Below are positions 1-9,473 of a DNA stretch of 64,000 nt, piece by piece. The position numbers were made by a program, and so were the translations under genes. This DNA comes from Halosimplex litoreum (GTDB lineage: Archaea > Halobacteriota > Halobacteria > Halobacteriales > Haloarculaceae): assembly GCF_016065055.1 (NCBI RefSeq), contig NZ_CP065856.1, positions 2,231,836-2,295,835 of the forward strand, in the 5' to 3' direction. How positions within the stretch are numbered: the first letter of the stretch is position 1; the number at the start of each line of letters is the position of its first letter. The notes under the pieces were generated by a model, which was not told where the DNA came from, did not search any database, and saw nothing but the letters and a program-made list of their open reading frames with translations.

Positions 1-777
1 GTCACGCACTGCCACGGCGACCACGTCCTCGGTATCCCCGGCCTCGTCCAGACCTTCGACTTCAACGACCGCGAACGACCGCTCGCCATCCACGCCCCCC
101 ACGGTACTCGCGGCCAGGTCGAAGACCTGGTCCACGCCGCCGGCAACGACCCCTCGTTCCCCGTCCGGATCAACCAGGTCGGCCCCGACGAGGTCGTCCT
201 CGACCGCTCGGAGTACGAGGTGCGAGCGGTTCGCACCGACCATCGCACCAACGCCGTCGGCTACGCGATCGTCGAGGACGACCGCAAGGGCCGCTTCGAC
301 CGCGAGAAAGCCGAGGAGGAACTGGGACTGCCGCCCGGGCCGGAGTACTCGAAACTCCACCGCGGCGAGCCCGTCGAGCATCAGGGCCGGACCATCGAAC
401 CCGAGGAGGTCGTCGGCCCGCCGCGACCCGGCCGACGCTTCGTCTACACGGGCGACACCCGCCCCACCGACGCCGTCGCCGCCGCCGCCGAGGACGCCGA
501 TCTGCTCGTCCACGACGCCACCTTCGCGAGCGACTGGGCCGACCGCGCGAAGGAGACCGCCCACTCCACGGCGCGGGAGGCCGCCGCTATCGCCGACCGC
601 GCCGGCGCCAAGCGGCTCGCGCTCACCCACATCTCCACGCGCTACGCCGGCGACTCCTCCCCTATCGAACGCGAGGCTCGCGAGCACTTCGACGGCGACG
701 CCTGGATCCCCGACGACGGCGAACGGTTCGACGTCCCGTTCCCCGACGGCGGGTCCGAGGGCGATTCCGACGAGTGA
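1..777 (+). CDS. rnz: Ribonuclease Z, C-terminal 258 residues (5' end outside window)
   Basis: This zinc endonuclease removes the 3' trailer from pre-tRNAs in the cytoplasm. The frame is open from base 1 and the N-terminus (roughly 50-60 residues by family length) lies outside the window. The metallo-beta-lactamase signature HCHGDH is at visible codons 3-8, where most relatives have HLHGDH. Later family motifs follow in order: a TGDT block, HDATF and a final LTHIS histidine block. The acidic C-terminal tail is typical of halophiles. Family assignment is firm because the motif order matches RNase Z rather than generic MBL hydrolases. Confidence 0.93.
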   Translation, partial: VTHCHGDHVLGIPGLVQTFDFNDRERPLAIHAPHGTRGQVEDLVHAAGNDPSFPVRINQVGPDEVVLDRSEYEVRAVRTDHRTNAVGYAIVEDDRKGRFDREKAEEELGLPPGPEYSKLHRGEPVEHQGRTIEPEEVVGPPRPGRRFVYTGDTRPTDAVAAAAEDADLLVHDATFASDWADRAKETAHSTAREAAAIADRAGAKRLALTHISTRYAGDSSPIEREAREHFDGDAWIPDDGERFDVPFPDGGSEGDSDE

Positions 778-905
778 CGCGCCGAGCCGACGCCGCGGAT
801 TGACGCACCGAGGCGCGCTCGCGGTCGAGGGCGTTCATCGCTCACCGTCGAGTGTGGTCGCTGTCTCGTCACTTCCGTTCGAGCAAATCCGGTCAGAAAC
901 CGCTC

Positions 906-2054
906 CTAGTCGCCGCCTTCGCGGCCGTGGGCGAACTCCTGTTCGACGGTCGCCCCGCTGAAGTAGGCGGCGAAGCGGACGCCGGCGAGGCTCACGAGGA
1001 CGCCGGCGAGGATGAACAGTGCGAGGCGAGTGCCGGGCGGTTCGAGGGTGGCTCCTTCGAAAGCGATGGGGCCGGCGTCGATGGGTCGGATCCGGTAGGG
1101 TCTGAACACGTCGGCGAGTTCGAGGAAGTACGCGGAGAACCCGCGGACCACGAGGCCGACGGCGACGGCGCCGAACGGGAGGTTGAGGTAGGCGCTGCGG
1201 ACGCCCTCGTGGCGGATGAGTTCGTCGAGCAAGCGACCGGTGCTCGCGGCCAGCGCGGCGCCGGTGAGCCAGGGGATGGCGTCGAAGGCGAAGCGGCTGG
1301 CGAGGATGAGCGGGCCCTCCGAGCCGAGTTCGGAGACGCCGATGGCGCCGGCGAAGACGCCGACGAGCGACAGGCCGGCGGCCACGACGTAGGTGACCAG
1401 CGCGACCTGGCCCGAGTAGAGGGCCTGTTGGACCTGGCCGGGGAGGGAAGCGAGGTAGGCGTCGACGCCGAGGCCCTTGTAGAGGAAAAAGAGCCCGACG
1501 ACGGCGACGATGGCGCCGGTCGCGACGCCGGGGCCGGCGAGCCACCAGAGGACGGGGTAGGCGATCAGCGCGACGCCGATGGGGACGAGGACGGTCTTGC
1601 GCAGTTCCTCGTCGGCGAGGAACTGCTTGAGCAGGTAGTAGGTCGACTCGATGTCGCGGGCCTGACGGACGACGACGCGGTCGACGGCGTCGACGGTGAG
1701 TCGCGACTCGACGATGGGGACGAGGCGCTCGTCCTCGGCGCTGTCGACGACGACCACGGCCGAGTCGGGGTCGTGGTCGTCGATGAGTCCCTCGACCTGG
1801 CGGGCGATGGCGCGGTCGGCGCTGATGGTGTCGTCGGTCCCCGCGAGGACGGCGACGACGGTCTCGTCACCGCCCTCGGCGAGATCCCGCGAGACGCGGA
1901 GGGCTTCGAGCAGACAGTTGACCTGGCTGTCCTCCGGGTCCTCGACGCCGACGTCGACGACGAGCGACTCGACGGCCTCCCGTCCCACGACCGGCGGGTC
2001 CGTCTCCGCCACGAGGTCGCCCGCGCGGTCGATACAGACGACCAGCGTTGTCAC
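906..2054 (-). CDS. DUF373 family membrane protein
   Basis: This is a 382-residue protein of the archaeal DUF373 family, whose biochemical role is unknown. Residues 1 to about 150 form a soluble alpha/beta region with conserved acidic stretches. The remainder holds about six hydrophobic segments starting near KTVLVPIGVALIAYP, so the soluble part is probably cytoplasmic and the rest membrane-embedded. A T-rich TATA-like stretch (TTTTTATC read on the minus strand, about 2079-2086) sits 25-32 bases upstream of the ATG, which suggests a short or absent leader. It is the last of three minus-strand genes (srp54, sppA, this gene) but has its own spacer of about 165 bases. Confidence 0.85.
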   Translation of the reverse strand: MTTLVVCIDRAGDLVAETDPPVVGREAVESLVVDVGVEDPEDSQVNCLLEALRVSRDLAEGGDETVVAVLAGTDDTISADRAIARQVEGLIDDHDPDSAVVVVDSAEDERLVPIVESRLTVDAVDRVVVRQARDIESTYYLLKQFLADEELRKTVLVPIGVALIAYPVLWWLAGPGVATGAIVAVVGLFFLYKGLGVDAYLASLPGQVQQALYSGQVALVTYVVAAGLSLVGVFAGAIGVSELGSEGPLILASRFAFDAIPWLTGAALAASTGRLLDELIRHEGVRSAYLNLPFGAVAVGLVVRGFSAYFLELADVFRPYRIRPIDAGPIAFEGATLEPPGTRLALFILAGVLVSLAGVRFAAYFSGATVEQEFAHGREGGD

Positions 2055-2219
2055 GGATCGACGGAGGCGGTCACGGGATAAAAACCCTCGCGACCGTTTC
2101 GGCCCGCGCGAGCGCCGAATCGCCCGAACGCGGCGCTCCGAACGGACCGTCCGATGCGGTGACCGGGCGGACCCGTGGAACGCGGGCCCGAGGCGGTGGG
2201 GCCGAACGGACCCCGAATC

Positions 2220-3248
2220 CTACCGGCGGAAACGCAGCCCCTCCACGTCGCCGTCGAGAGCGCTCGCCAGTCCCGCGCCGAAGGCGTAGGTGGCTCGCTG
2301 GGCGCCGAGGCTGACCCGCTCGCGCAGCGAGTGGGCGGGCTCGAACTCGCGGACCGCGACGGACTCGCCCAGTCGGTCTTCGAGGGCGTCGGTCACCGCC
2401 CGGCGGGTGCCCAGTTCGTCGACGAGACCACGCTCGTGGGCTTCGCTCCCGAGGAACACGCGGGCTTCGGTCGCCTCGACGGCGTCGGGCGCCATGTCGC
2501 GGCCCTCGGCGACGGTCTCGACGAACTGGTCGTAGTAGTCGTCGACGATGCCCTGGAGGTAGGCCCGTTCGTCCGGGCGCAACTCCTTCAGCGGCGTCCC
2601 GGCGTCCTTGTACTCGCCGGCGGTGAACCCCTCGTAGGACAGGCCCAGCCGCTCGGCCAGGTCGTTGGCGTTGACGCGCGAGCCGATGACGCCGATGGAG
2701 CCGACCAGCGACCCCTCGCGGGCCCAGATCTCGTCGCAGCCGCTGGCGATGTCGTAGCCACCGCTGGCGCAGACGTCGGTGGCGTAGGCGACGGTCGGCC
2801 CGTCGAAGCGCTCGGCGGCGATGCGGATGTCCTCGCTGGGGACGATCTCCCCGCCGGGCGTGTTGAGTTTCACCAGCAGCGCCTCGGCCGCGGGGTCGGC
2901 GTCGGCGAGTTCGATCTGCTCGACCACGTCGTCGGCGCCGACGCCGGTCGCCGAGCCGGGCACGCCGCCCGCCCGCTCGCGTGCGATCGGCCCGTCGACC
3001 GCGACCTCGGCGACGTTGTACGGCGAGACGAGCGACCCGGCGACGCGACTCCCGACCCACAGCGCGAGGAGCCCGACCCCGGTGACGACCAGGAACCCGA
3101 GGAGGTCGACCAGCGAGTCGGCACTGCGGACGAACACGTACCAGGCGCCGGCGAGGCCGGCCAGGCCGACCAGGACAGTGACGACGAGCGGGAGGACGGT
3201 CCCTCTGAGGGTGCCGACCACGTCGCCGTCGGACGACGAACTGCTCAT
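2220..3248 (-). CDS. sppA: Signal peptide peptidase SppA (S49 family)
   Basis: This 342-residue membrane protease degrades cleaved signal peptides or other membrane peptides. Two hydrophobic segments (about 15-40 and 49-66) anchor the N-terminus and the S49 domain follows. The Ser/Lys dyad can be placed: Ser162 in CASGGYD and Lys214 in AGEYKD, with the conserved LNTPGG loop at about 129-133. The length matches single-domain archaeal SppA rather than the duplicated bacterial enzyme. It lies 78 bases downstream of srp54 on the same strand, which links it loosely to protein targeting. Substrates cannot be read from sequence. Confidence 0.9.
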   Translation of the reverse strand: MSSSSSDGDVVGTLRGTVLPLVVTVLVGLAGLAGAWYVFVRSADSLVDLLGFLVVTGVGLLALWVGSRVAGSLVSPYNVAEVAVDGPIARERAGGVPGSATGVGADDVVEQIELADADPAAEALLVKLNTPGGEIVPSEDIRIAAERFDGPTVAYATDVCASGGYDIASGCDEIWAREGSLVGSIGVIGSRVNANDLAERLGLSYEGFTAGEYKDAGTPLKELRPDERAYLQGIVDDYYDQFVETVAEGRDMAPDAVEATEARVFLGSEAHERGLVDELGTRRAVTDALEDRLGESVAVREFEPAHSLRERVSLGAQRATYAFGAGLASALDGDVEGLRFRR

Positions 3249-3326
3249 GGCTCACTAGGGGTGCGGTCGGCGGGAAAAACTGTCGGCGACGCGTCGGTCC
3301 GGCGACCGACAGAGCGAGGTCGAAAA

Positions 3327-4733
3327 TCAGCCGAACGGGCCGCCACCGCCGCCCATGCCACCCATGCCACCCATGCCGCCGCCACCGCCGCCGCCCTGCA
3401 TCTGCTTCATCATCCGCTCCATGTCGGCGTCGCCCATACCCTGGAACTGGTCGAGCATCTGACGCATCGCGTTGTACTGTTCGAGCAGTTCGCGGATCCG
3501 CTCTTCGGGCTTGCCCGACCCGCGGGCGATGCGCTCGATGCGGCTCTTGCCGACGGTGCGCGGATTCTCCAGTTCCTCGTCGGTCATCGAGTCCATGACG
3601 ACCTCGAAGTCCTGCAGACGCTCCTGGGTCACGTCCATCGCGTCGTCGGGCAGCTGGTCCATGAGCCCGCCGCCCATCCCCGGGATCATGTCCATGACCT
3701 GATCCAGCGGCCCCATCTTGTTCATCGTCTCCATCTGCTTGCGCATGTCGTAGAGGGTGAACTTCCCCTCCATCATGTCCTCGGGGTCCCAGTCGTCTTC
3801 CTCCTCGCCCGTCTCCTCCATCGCCCGCTCGACGCGCTCGGTGAGCTGCTTGAGATCGCCCATGCCGAGCAGCCGCGAGATGAACCCCGACGGCTCGAAG
3901 CGCTCGATGTCGCCGACGGTCTCGCCGGTCCCGAGGAAGGCGATCGACGAGCCCGTCTCGTTGACCGCGGCCAGCGCCCCCCCACCTTTCGCTGTCCCGT
4001 CGAGCTTCGTGATAACGACGCCGTCGATGCCGATCGACTCCTCGAACTCCTGGGCCTGGTCCTTCGCCGACTGGCCCATCGCCGCGTCGAGGACGAGCAG
4101 GTCCCGATCCGGCTGGACCTCGGCCTCGATGTCCTCGATCTGGTCGATGAGCTCCTCGTTGAGCCCGTCGCGGCCCGCGGTGTCGACGATGCGGATGTCG
4201 GCGTCCTCGGTCGCGTCCAGCCCCTCGCGAGCGATCCGGACTGGGTCGTCGGCGTCGGGGTCGCCGTAGAAGTCCACCTCGGCGCGCTCGGCCATCTCCT
4301 TGGACTGGTCGTAGGCGCCGGGGCGGTCGGTGTCGGTCTGGATGATCGCCGGACGAAGGCCCTTCTTCGAGAACCACCAGGCCATCTTGGCGGCCGTGGT
4401 CGTCTTCCCCGACCCGTAGAGACCGGCGAGCATGATCGTCTGCGATTCGAGCGGGAGGTCCGTCGAGTCGCCGACGAGACCGACGAGTTCGTCGTAGACG
4501 ACCCGCAGCACCCAGTCGTGGGCGGAGGTGCCGGCGGGCGGTTCCTCCTCCAGGGCCCGGGTCTTGATGGAGTCCGACAGCTCCATCACCAGGTCCACGT
4601 CCACGTCGGCCTGCAACAGCGACCGCTGGATGTCCTTGACGACCTCCTCGACGTCTTCCTCGGAGATGCGGGATTGGCCCCGGAGGTCGTCGAGGGTGCT
4701 CCGGAGCGACGTTCCCAGATCGTCGAGTACCAT
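3327..4733 (-). CDS. srp54: Signal recognition particle GTPase SRP54
   Basis: This is the 468-residue GTPase that binds 7S RNA and nascent signal sequences and docks with FtsY for co-translational targeting. Domains are N (1-90), G (about 95-295) and M (about 300-440). Visible motifs are G1 GLYGSGKTT (104-112), DTAGRDG (G3) and [10 protein letters not shown] (G4). The M domain is methionine-rich and ends in a Gly/Met tail. The ATG at 4733 starts the family N-terminus MVLDDLG; the frame stays open upstream to 4916, but those 61 codons are basic and overlap the divergent ABC promoter, so the longer start was not used. Confidence 0.97.
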   Translation of the reverse strand: MVLDDLGTSLRSTLDDLRGQSRISEEDVEEVVKDIQRSLLQADVDVDLVMELSDSIKTRALEEEPPAGTSAHDWVLRVVYDELVGLVGDSTDLPLESQTIMLAGLYGSGKTTTAAKMAWWFSKKGLRPAIIQTDTDRPGAYDQSKEMAERAEVDFYGDPDADDPVRIAREGLDATEDADIRIVDTAGRDGLNEELIDQIEDIEAEVQPDRDLLVLDAAMGQSAKDQAQEFEESIGIDGVVITKLDGTAKGGGALAAVNETGSSIAFLGTGETVGDIERFEPSGFISRLLGMGDLKQLTERVERAMEETGEEEDDWDPEDMMEGKFTLYDMRKQMETMNKMGPLDQVMDMIPGMGGGLMDQLPDDAMDVTQERLQDFEVVMDSMTDEELENPRTVGKSRIERIARGSGKPEERIRELLEQYNAMRQMLDQFQGMGDADMERMMKQMQGGGGGGGMGGMGGMGGGGGPFG

Positions 4734-4841
4734 TTGCCGCGGAGTACGCGGCCGGCCGGGTAAAGGCTTCGCCCTCGGCGGCGCCGACGATCCGTCGGCG
4801 TCTGACCGGTCGGTCGGACTTTCGGATCGATACGTAATTGG

Positions 4842-4884
4842 TTTAATATATCTTCGTAAATACCACTCCGATCGGTACGTACCG
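4842..4884 (+). promoter_or_regulatory. Promoter with 12-bp palindrome before the ABC operon
   Basis: An archaeal TATA-like TTTAATATA lies at 4842-4850, about 35 bases before the ATG at 4885, so the transcript should have a very short leader. A perfect palindrome CGGTACGTACCG fills 4873-4884 and touches the start codon. A related sequence, CGATACGTAATT, lies just upstream of the TATA box (about 4827-4838). Two similar sites bracketing the core promoter suggest a repressor-type operator. The regulator is not identifiable, and no regulator gene sits next to it. Confidence 0.55.
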
Positions 4885-5844
4885 ATGGCTGTCATCAACT
4901 TAGACCGAGTGACCAAGGAGTACGGTAGAACGACGGCGGTCGACGGGCTCGATCTCGAAGTCGAATCGGGTGAGGCCTACGGCTTCCTCGGGCCGAACGG
5001 TGCGGGCAAGTCGACGACGATCAACGTCCTGCTCGGGTTCTCGAAAGCGACCGGCGGCCGCGCCGAGGTCTTCGGCCGCGACGCTTGGGGCGAATCGACG
5101 GCCGTGCGGGAGCGAACGGGGATCCTCCCGGAAGGGTACGCCCTCTACGACCGGCTCACCGGTCGCGAACACATCGAGCTGGCGAACGACCTCCAGGGTG
5201 CCGACGACGACCCCGACGCGATTCTCGAACGGGTCGGCCTCGACCCCGAGGACCGCGATCGGCGCGCCGGTGGCTACTCGACGGGGATGACACAACGAAC
5301 GGCCCTCGGCATGGCGCTGGTCGGCGACCCGGACCTGCTTGTGCTCGACGAGCCCTCGTCGGGCCTGGACCCCAACGGCATGGCCGACCTGCGTGGGATC
5401 GTCCGCGAGGAACTGGACCGGGGGACGACCGTCTTCTTCTCCAGTCACATCCTCGACCAGGTCGAGGGCGTCTGCGACTGGGTGGGCATCCTCCGGGACG
5501 GCGAACTCATCGCCGAGGACACCGTCGGCGGCCTGCGGCGTTCGATGAGTGCCGAGTCGCGGATCGAGGTCCGTGTCGACGAACCTCGATCCGTCGCGTT
5601 CGACGGTATCGGTGGAGTCACCGGTCACAGCGTGGACGGAACGACGCTTCGGGTGCGCTGTCGAGACCCAGGCGCGAAGGGCGACGTGATCCGCCGGATC
5701 GAGGACAGCGGGATGGAAATGCGGGACATCAAGATTCAGGACGCCTCGCTGGAGGACCTGTTTGCGGCGTACACCGACTACGAGTCTGGCGAGAGTGAGA
5801 ACCGGATCACCGGTGAGAAGCGAACCGCGGAGGGACCGGCGTGA
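4885..5844 (+). CDS. ABC transporter ATP-binding protein (ABC-2 type exporter)
   Basis: This 319-residue ATPase would drive the permeases that follow. Walker [10 protein letters not shown] is at 36-44, the signature region [10 protein letters not shown] follows, then Walker B with [12 protein letters not shown] and the H-loop SSHIL. The last 90 residues form the accessory domain common in drug or antibiotic exporter ATPases of the CcmA/NatA type. Its stop overlaps the GTG of the next gene by four bases (GTGA), so the pair is translationally coupled. Substrate is unknown. A truncated relative of this gene lies at 7660. Confidence 0.93.
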   Translation: MAVINLDRVTKEYGRTTAVDGLDLEVESGEAYGFLGPNGAGKSTTINVLLGFSKATGGRAEVFGRDAWGESTAVRERTGILPEGYALYDRLTGREHIELANDLQGADDDPDAILERVGLDPEDRDRRAGGYSTGMTQRTALGMALVGDPDLLVLDEPSSGLDPNGMADLRGIVREELDRGTTVFFSSHILDQVEGVCDWVGILRDGELIAEDTVGGLRRSMSAESRIEVRVDEPRSVAFDGIGGVTGHSVDGTTLRVRCRDPGAKGDVIRRIEDSGMEMRDIKIQDASLEDLFAAYTDYESGESENRITGEKRTAEGPA

Positions 5845-7574
5845 ACGTACTGACCGTCACCCGCAAGGAACTCACGGCGCTGCGTCGCTCGCCGCTCGTA
5901 TGGGCGCTGGCGGCGCTAATCGGGTTCATCGCCGCCCCCGGCATCGTGCGGCTGCCGTCGACGTTCGTCGGGGCGGACACGCCGGACCGGATGGCGGTCA
6001 TCATGCTGGCGAGCTTCGCCGAGCGGCCGATCGCCTTCGCGGCGATACTCGTCGGCAGTCTCGCCGTCGCCGGCGAGCGCGAGACCGGCAGTCTCCGTGT
6101 CCTCTCTGGGTTTCCGCTCCCGCGTCGAGACCTCCTACTGGGCAAAGTCGCCGGTCGCGGGCTCGTCCTGCTCGCGACGGTCGTCGCGGGGCAACTCCTG
6201 ATCGTCGCCGCCGTCCGCTACCGGCTCGACGGCGTCTCTGCGTCCGCGCTCGCGTTCGGGGTCGGACTGACCGCCCTGTTCGCGCTGGCGTACTTCGGGA
6301 TCGGGGTCGGCGTCTCCGCGGTCGCGGGAACGCGCCTGGGGGCGCTCGCCGCCTCGCTCGGTCTGTATATTTTCTTCCGGAACTACTGGGAGGGGGTCGT
6401 CGTCCGACCGGTCTTCGGACTCCTGGCGGGACGGTCGCCGATCGATGCGGAGCTCCGGTTCACGATCGTGACCCACCTGGGAACCGGTACGTACCTGCAA
6501 CTGCTCAACCCGAACAACGCCTTCTCGGGCGCAGTCACCTTCGACGCCGGTGTCGACTGGTTCAGTATCACGGTGTTGGCCGGCTGGTTCGTCGTCCCGG
6601 TCACGGTCGGCTACGTCCGGTTCCGCGGTCGGGACCTCGACGGCTCCCGATGGCGTCCGCTCGCGCCCGTCCGTCGACGCCTCGGCGGCGTCTCGCTCCC
6701 TCGACCGAAGCTTCCCACGGCCGGATTTCTCGACCGGCCGTCCCTCCGCCATCCGGTACTCACGTACGCCCGGACGGACCTACGGTCGCTGCGACGGTCC
6801 TGGCTGATCGTCGGGCTGCTGGTCGCGCTGGTCGGCCAGTTCGTCGCGGCGGCGCTGCGCGTGCCGGTGGGCGGTCCCGAAGCCGACGGAGTCACGCCAC
6901 TGCCGGGCGTCGGCACTCACTTCGGACCGCTGTTCTCGGAGTTCGGAGCGGGCCTGCTCGTCCCCGTGGTGACGATCCTGCTGGGCGCGCTGGCGGTCGT
7001 CGACGAGGTCGAGACCGGTCGTTACAGGGCTATCGCGAGCTATCCCGTCGCCCGCCGGGACGTGCTCGTCGGGAAGGTCCTCGGTCGAGGACTCCTGTTC
7101 GTCGGCGCGATGGCCGTCGGGCTCCTCGCGGCCGTCGGCGTCCTGTGGGTCCGGCCGACGACGGTCGACCTCGGGACGGTCGCGCTGGGTGGCGGAGCCA
7201 CGATCGGGCGCGGGCTGGCGTTTTTCGGCATCGCGGTCGGCGCCTCCGCGTTCGCCCGCCGGCGGGTCACCGCGCTGGGCGCATCGTTCGCCGCGGTGGT
7301 CCTGTTCACCAGCGCGTGGCGCACCCTCGCCGTCGGCATCCCGTACCTGCTCGCCAGGGGGTCGTTCCCGAGCACGAGGGACCTCGCGTACTCGGCCGGG
7401 TCGCCGCCGGAGTGGTTCCACTACCTGCTGTGGGCGAACCCGACCGAGTCGTTCGTCGCGCTCGGGTGGGTGTCCGGGCCGATCCAGTGGCTGTTCGTCG
7501 CCGTCCTCGTCTTCTGGACGGTCGTCCCCGCCACCGTCGGATATCGGCGCTTCCGGTCGCGGGATATCGCCTGA
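5841..7574 (+). CDS. ABC-2 type permease, two units fused in one chain
   Basis: This 577-residue membrane protein has a GTG start inside the stop of the ATPase gene. It consists of two permease units joined by an arginine-rich linker. Unit 1 (about 1-270) begins [17 protein letters not shown]; unit 2 (about 303-577) begins HPVLTYARTDLRSLRRS and ends FRSRDIA. Each unit has about six hydrophobic segments and an ERETGSLR or EVETGRYR motif after the second or third one, typical of ABC-2 membrane proteins. The fusion can supply both halves of the membrane channel. Unit 1 resembles the separate gene at 7749 and unit 2 the gene at 8549, so the locus was duplicated. Confidence 0.88.
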   Translation: MNVLTVTRKELTALRRSPLVWALAALIGFIAAPGIVRLPSTFVGADTPDRMAVIMLASFAERPIAFAAILVGSLAVAGERETGSLRVLSGFPLPRRDLLLGKVAGRGLVLLATVVAGQLLIVAAVRYRLDGVSASALAFGVGLTALFALAYFGIGVGVSAVAGTRLGALAASLGLYIFFRNYWEGVVVRPVFGLLAGRSPIDAELRFTIVTHLGTGTYLQLLNPNNAFSGAVTFDAGVDWFSITVLAGWFVVPVTVGYVRFRGRDLDGSRWRPLAPVRRRLGGVSLPRPKLPTAGFLDRPSLRHPVLTYARTDLRSLRRSWLIVGLLVALVGQFVAAALRVPVGGPEADGVTPLPGVGTHFGPLFSEFGAGLLVPVVTILLGALAVVDEVETGRYRAIASYPVARRDVLVGKVLGRGLLFVGAMAVGLLAAVGVLWVRPTTVDLGTVALGGGATIGRGLAFFGIAVGASAFARRRVTALGASFAAVVLFTSAWRTLAVGIPYLLARGSFPSTRDLAYSAGSPPEWFHYLLWANPTESFVALGWVSGPIQWLFVAVLVFWTVVPATVGYRRFRSRDIA

Positions 7575-7659
7575 CCGGCGCCATCGCCGGCGATCCCGTT
7601 CGAAACCGAGCGGCCACGGGAATTATGTACTCATGGGAAAATGTAGACAGCAGCACAAG

Positions 7660-7752
7660 ATGGCGGTCGTCACGATCGACGGGGTGGCCAGGGAGTACGG
7701 GACGACGGCGGAGGACGGCCCCAGCTCGGGGGTCGCGGGAGGACGGACGTGA
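7660..7752 (+). pseudogene. Remnant of a second ABC ATPase gene (internal deletion)
   Basis: A 30-codon frame starts at an ATG and its first about 20 residues match the start of the intact ATPase: MAVVTIDGVAREYG-TTAEDG against [21 protein letters not shown]. It then jumps to a short tail (PSSGVAGGRT) and a stop that overlaps the GTG of the next permease by four bases, exactly as in the intact operon. Walker A, the signature and Walker B are all missing, so it cannot hydrolyse ATP. The simplest reading is a large in-frame deletion that preserved the translational start and coupling. It may still act as a translation leader. Confidence 0.72.
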
Positions 7753-8552
7753 ACGCGCTGACGGTCGCCCGCAAGGAACTGGTCGACAGCCGGCGGTCGG
7801 CACTGTTCTGGGTGCTGGCGGCGGTCGTCGCTCTCTACGCCGTCCCGACGACGGTGCGATTCCCGCTCCGTGTCTTCGGGGAAGCGTCGCTCGAACGACG
7901 GACCACCGTGCTGTTGCTGACCGCCTCCCGAGCAGTCGCGTTCGCGGCGCTGCTGGTCGGGTCGCTGACCGTCGTCGGCGAACGGGAGTCGGGGAGTCTT
8001 CGCGTCCTTCTCGGCTCTGGTGCGCGCCGTCGGGACGTGATCGTCGGCAAAACACTCGGCCGCGGGTCGCTGCTCGCGGGCGTCGTCGTCCTCGGTCTCG
8101 CGCCGCTCGTCGCCGCGACCTACTACCGACTCGGCGCCATCTCGGTCCCGAAAGCCGTTCACGTGACGACGCTGACGGTGTTGCTCGGGCTCGCGTACTT
8201 CGGCATCGCGGTCGGGTTCTCGACGGCCCTCTCGACGCGACTCCGGGCCGTCGCCGCCTCGTTCGGCGCGTTCGTGCTGTTCACGGAGTTCTGGGAGCGA
8301 CTCGCCGTCCGTCCCGCCTATCGGCTGGTCTTCGGGCGGGAACCGATGGACAGCGAACTCCAGTTCGCCCTCACACAGCGGCCCCACTTTCAGGACTACG
8401 TGCAGGTCGTCAGTCCGAGCAACGCCTACGACTCGGCCAACTACTTCTACGGAACCCTCGACTGGTTCGCCGTCGGGATGTTGCTGTTCTGGTTCGTGGC
8501 ACCGATCGCGGCGAGTTACGCGTACTTCCGACGACAGGACATCGAACGATGA
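7749..8552 (+). CDS. ABC-2 type permease (homologous to unit 1 of the fused permease)
   Basis: This 267-residue protein has about six transmembrane segments. It starts at GTG inside the stop of the ATPase remnant and begins MNALTVARKELVDSRRS, close to the start of the fused permease. The ERESGSLR motif near residue 78 and the PSNAYDSANYFYGTLDWF block near 220 align with unit 1 of that protein (PNNAFSGAVTFDAGVDWF). Its stop overlaps the next ATG by four bases. With no intact ATPase beside it, it may borrow the ATPase encoded at 4885. Confidence 0.86.
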   Translation: MNALTVARKELVDSRRSALFWVLAAVVALYAVPTTVRFPLRVFGEASLERRTTVLLLTASRAVAFAALLVGSLTVVGERESGSLRVLLGSGARRRDVIVGKTLGRGSLLAGVVVLGLAPLVAATYYRLGAISVPKAVHVTTLTVLLGLAYFGIAVGFSTALSTRLRAVAASFGAFVLFTEFWERLAVRPAYRLVFGREPMDSELQFALTQRPHFQDYVQVVSPSNAYDSANYFYGTLDWFAVGMLLFWFVAPIAASYAYFRRQDIER

Positions 8553-9337
8553 CCACGTACACGCTCTTCCGACGGGAGATCACGGATCTCCGTCGGTCAC
8601 GGCTACTCGTCGCACTCGTCGGCTGCTTCGCCGCCCTGCTCGCCGTCGCCGCGCTGGCCTATCCGCCGGACGACCCGGTCGATCTGACCTCGTTGCTCGG
8701 GGGGGAGTTGAACGGGCTGGCGGTCCCGACCGTCGGAATCCTGCTCGGAGCGTTCGCGCTCGTCGACGAGGTCGAGACCGGCCGACTCGGAGTCTTGCTC
8801 GGGGTTCCGGTCACGCGCCGCGACGTGTTCGTCGGGACCGTCCTCGGGCGTGCCGTGGTGCTGGTCGGGGCCGTCGCGGTCGGGTTCCTCGTGGCCGGCG
8901 CCGTGCTCTGGGTTCGTCCCACCGCGCTCGACCCCGTGGCCCTGGCACGGGTAGCGTGTGCGACCGCGGGGCTGGGGCTGGCGTTCCTCGGGATCGCCGT
9001 CGGGTGGTCGGCGTTCGCGGCCGACCGGATGCGCGCGCTCGGGGCCTCCTTCGCCGCACTGCTTTCGTTCGGGGCGCCCTGGGAGCTGTTCGTCGTCGCG
9101 CCGGCGTCGCTGCTCGCGCGCGGCAGCGTCCAACTCAGCAGTAGCCTCGAACCCGCGATCGCCACCGATCCGGCGTGGTACTCCCTGCTCTACTGGGGGA
9201 GTCCGACCAACGCCTTCCGGGCAGCGATCTCGGTCTCGGAACCGGTCGTCTGGATGCCCGTTACCGTCCTCGTGTTCTGGACCGTCGTCCCCGCCACCGT
9301 CGGCTACTGGCGGTTCCGGTCGCGGGATATCGCCTGA
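8549..9337 (+). CDS. ABC-2 type permease (homologous to unit 2 of the fused permease)
   Basis: This 262-residue membrane protein starts at an ATG that overlaps the previous stop (ATGA). It shares with unit 2 of the fused permease an EVETGR motif, the VLGR block and a nearly identical C-terminus (VFWTVVPATVGY followed by RFRSRDIA). It is therefore the separate counterpart of unit 2, and with the gene before it forms a two-chain version of the fused transporter. Six hydrophobic segments are visible. Transport substrate is unknown. Confidence 0.86.
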   Translation: MTTYTLFRREITDLRRSRLLVALVGCFAALLAVAALAYPPDDPVDLTSLLGGELNGLAVPTVGILLGAFALVDEVETGRLGVLLGVPVTRRDVFVGTVLGRAVVLVGAVAVGFLVAGAVLWVRPTALDPVALARVACATAGLGLAFLGIAVGWSAFAADRMRALGASFAALLSFGAPWELFVVAPASLLARGSVQLSSSLEPAIATDPAWYSLLYWGSPTNAFRAAISVSEPVVWMPVTVLVFWTVVPATVGYWRFRSRDIA

Positions 9338-9473
9338 TCGCGGCCCCACCGGATGGCTCCGACGGCCGGCGTCGGGTCGCCGATGCGGCCTCGCCTCCGG
9401 GCCGCCCGATGGACTAAGGGCTCGCCGCGCGTCCCACCACCATGACCAGCAGCCGACGGAGATGGGGAGACCG

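Noticed and set aside
3327-4916. A longer SRP54 start at 4916
   Set aside because: The extra 61 residues are basic, overlap the divergent promoter with TATA and palindrome, and are not part of the family N-terminus.
5762-9337. A continuous open frame of 1191 codons spanning the ABC permease genes
   Set aside because: It is the high-GC shadow frame: very arginine-rich, no conserved domains until its last part, where the true gene at 8549 begins in the same frame.
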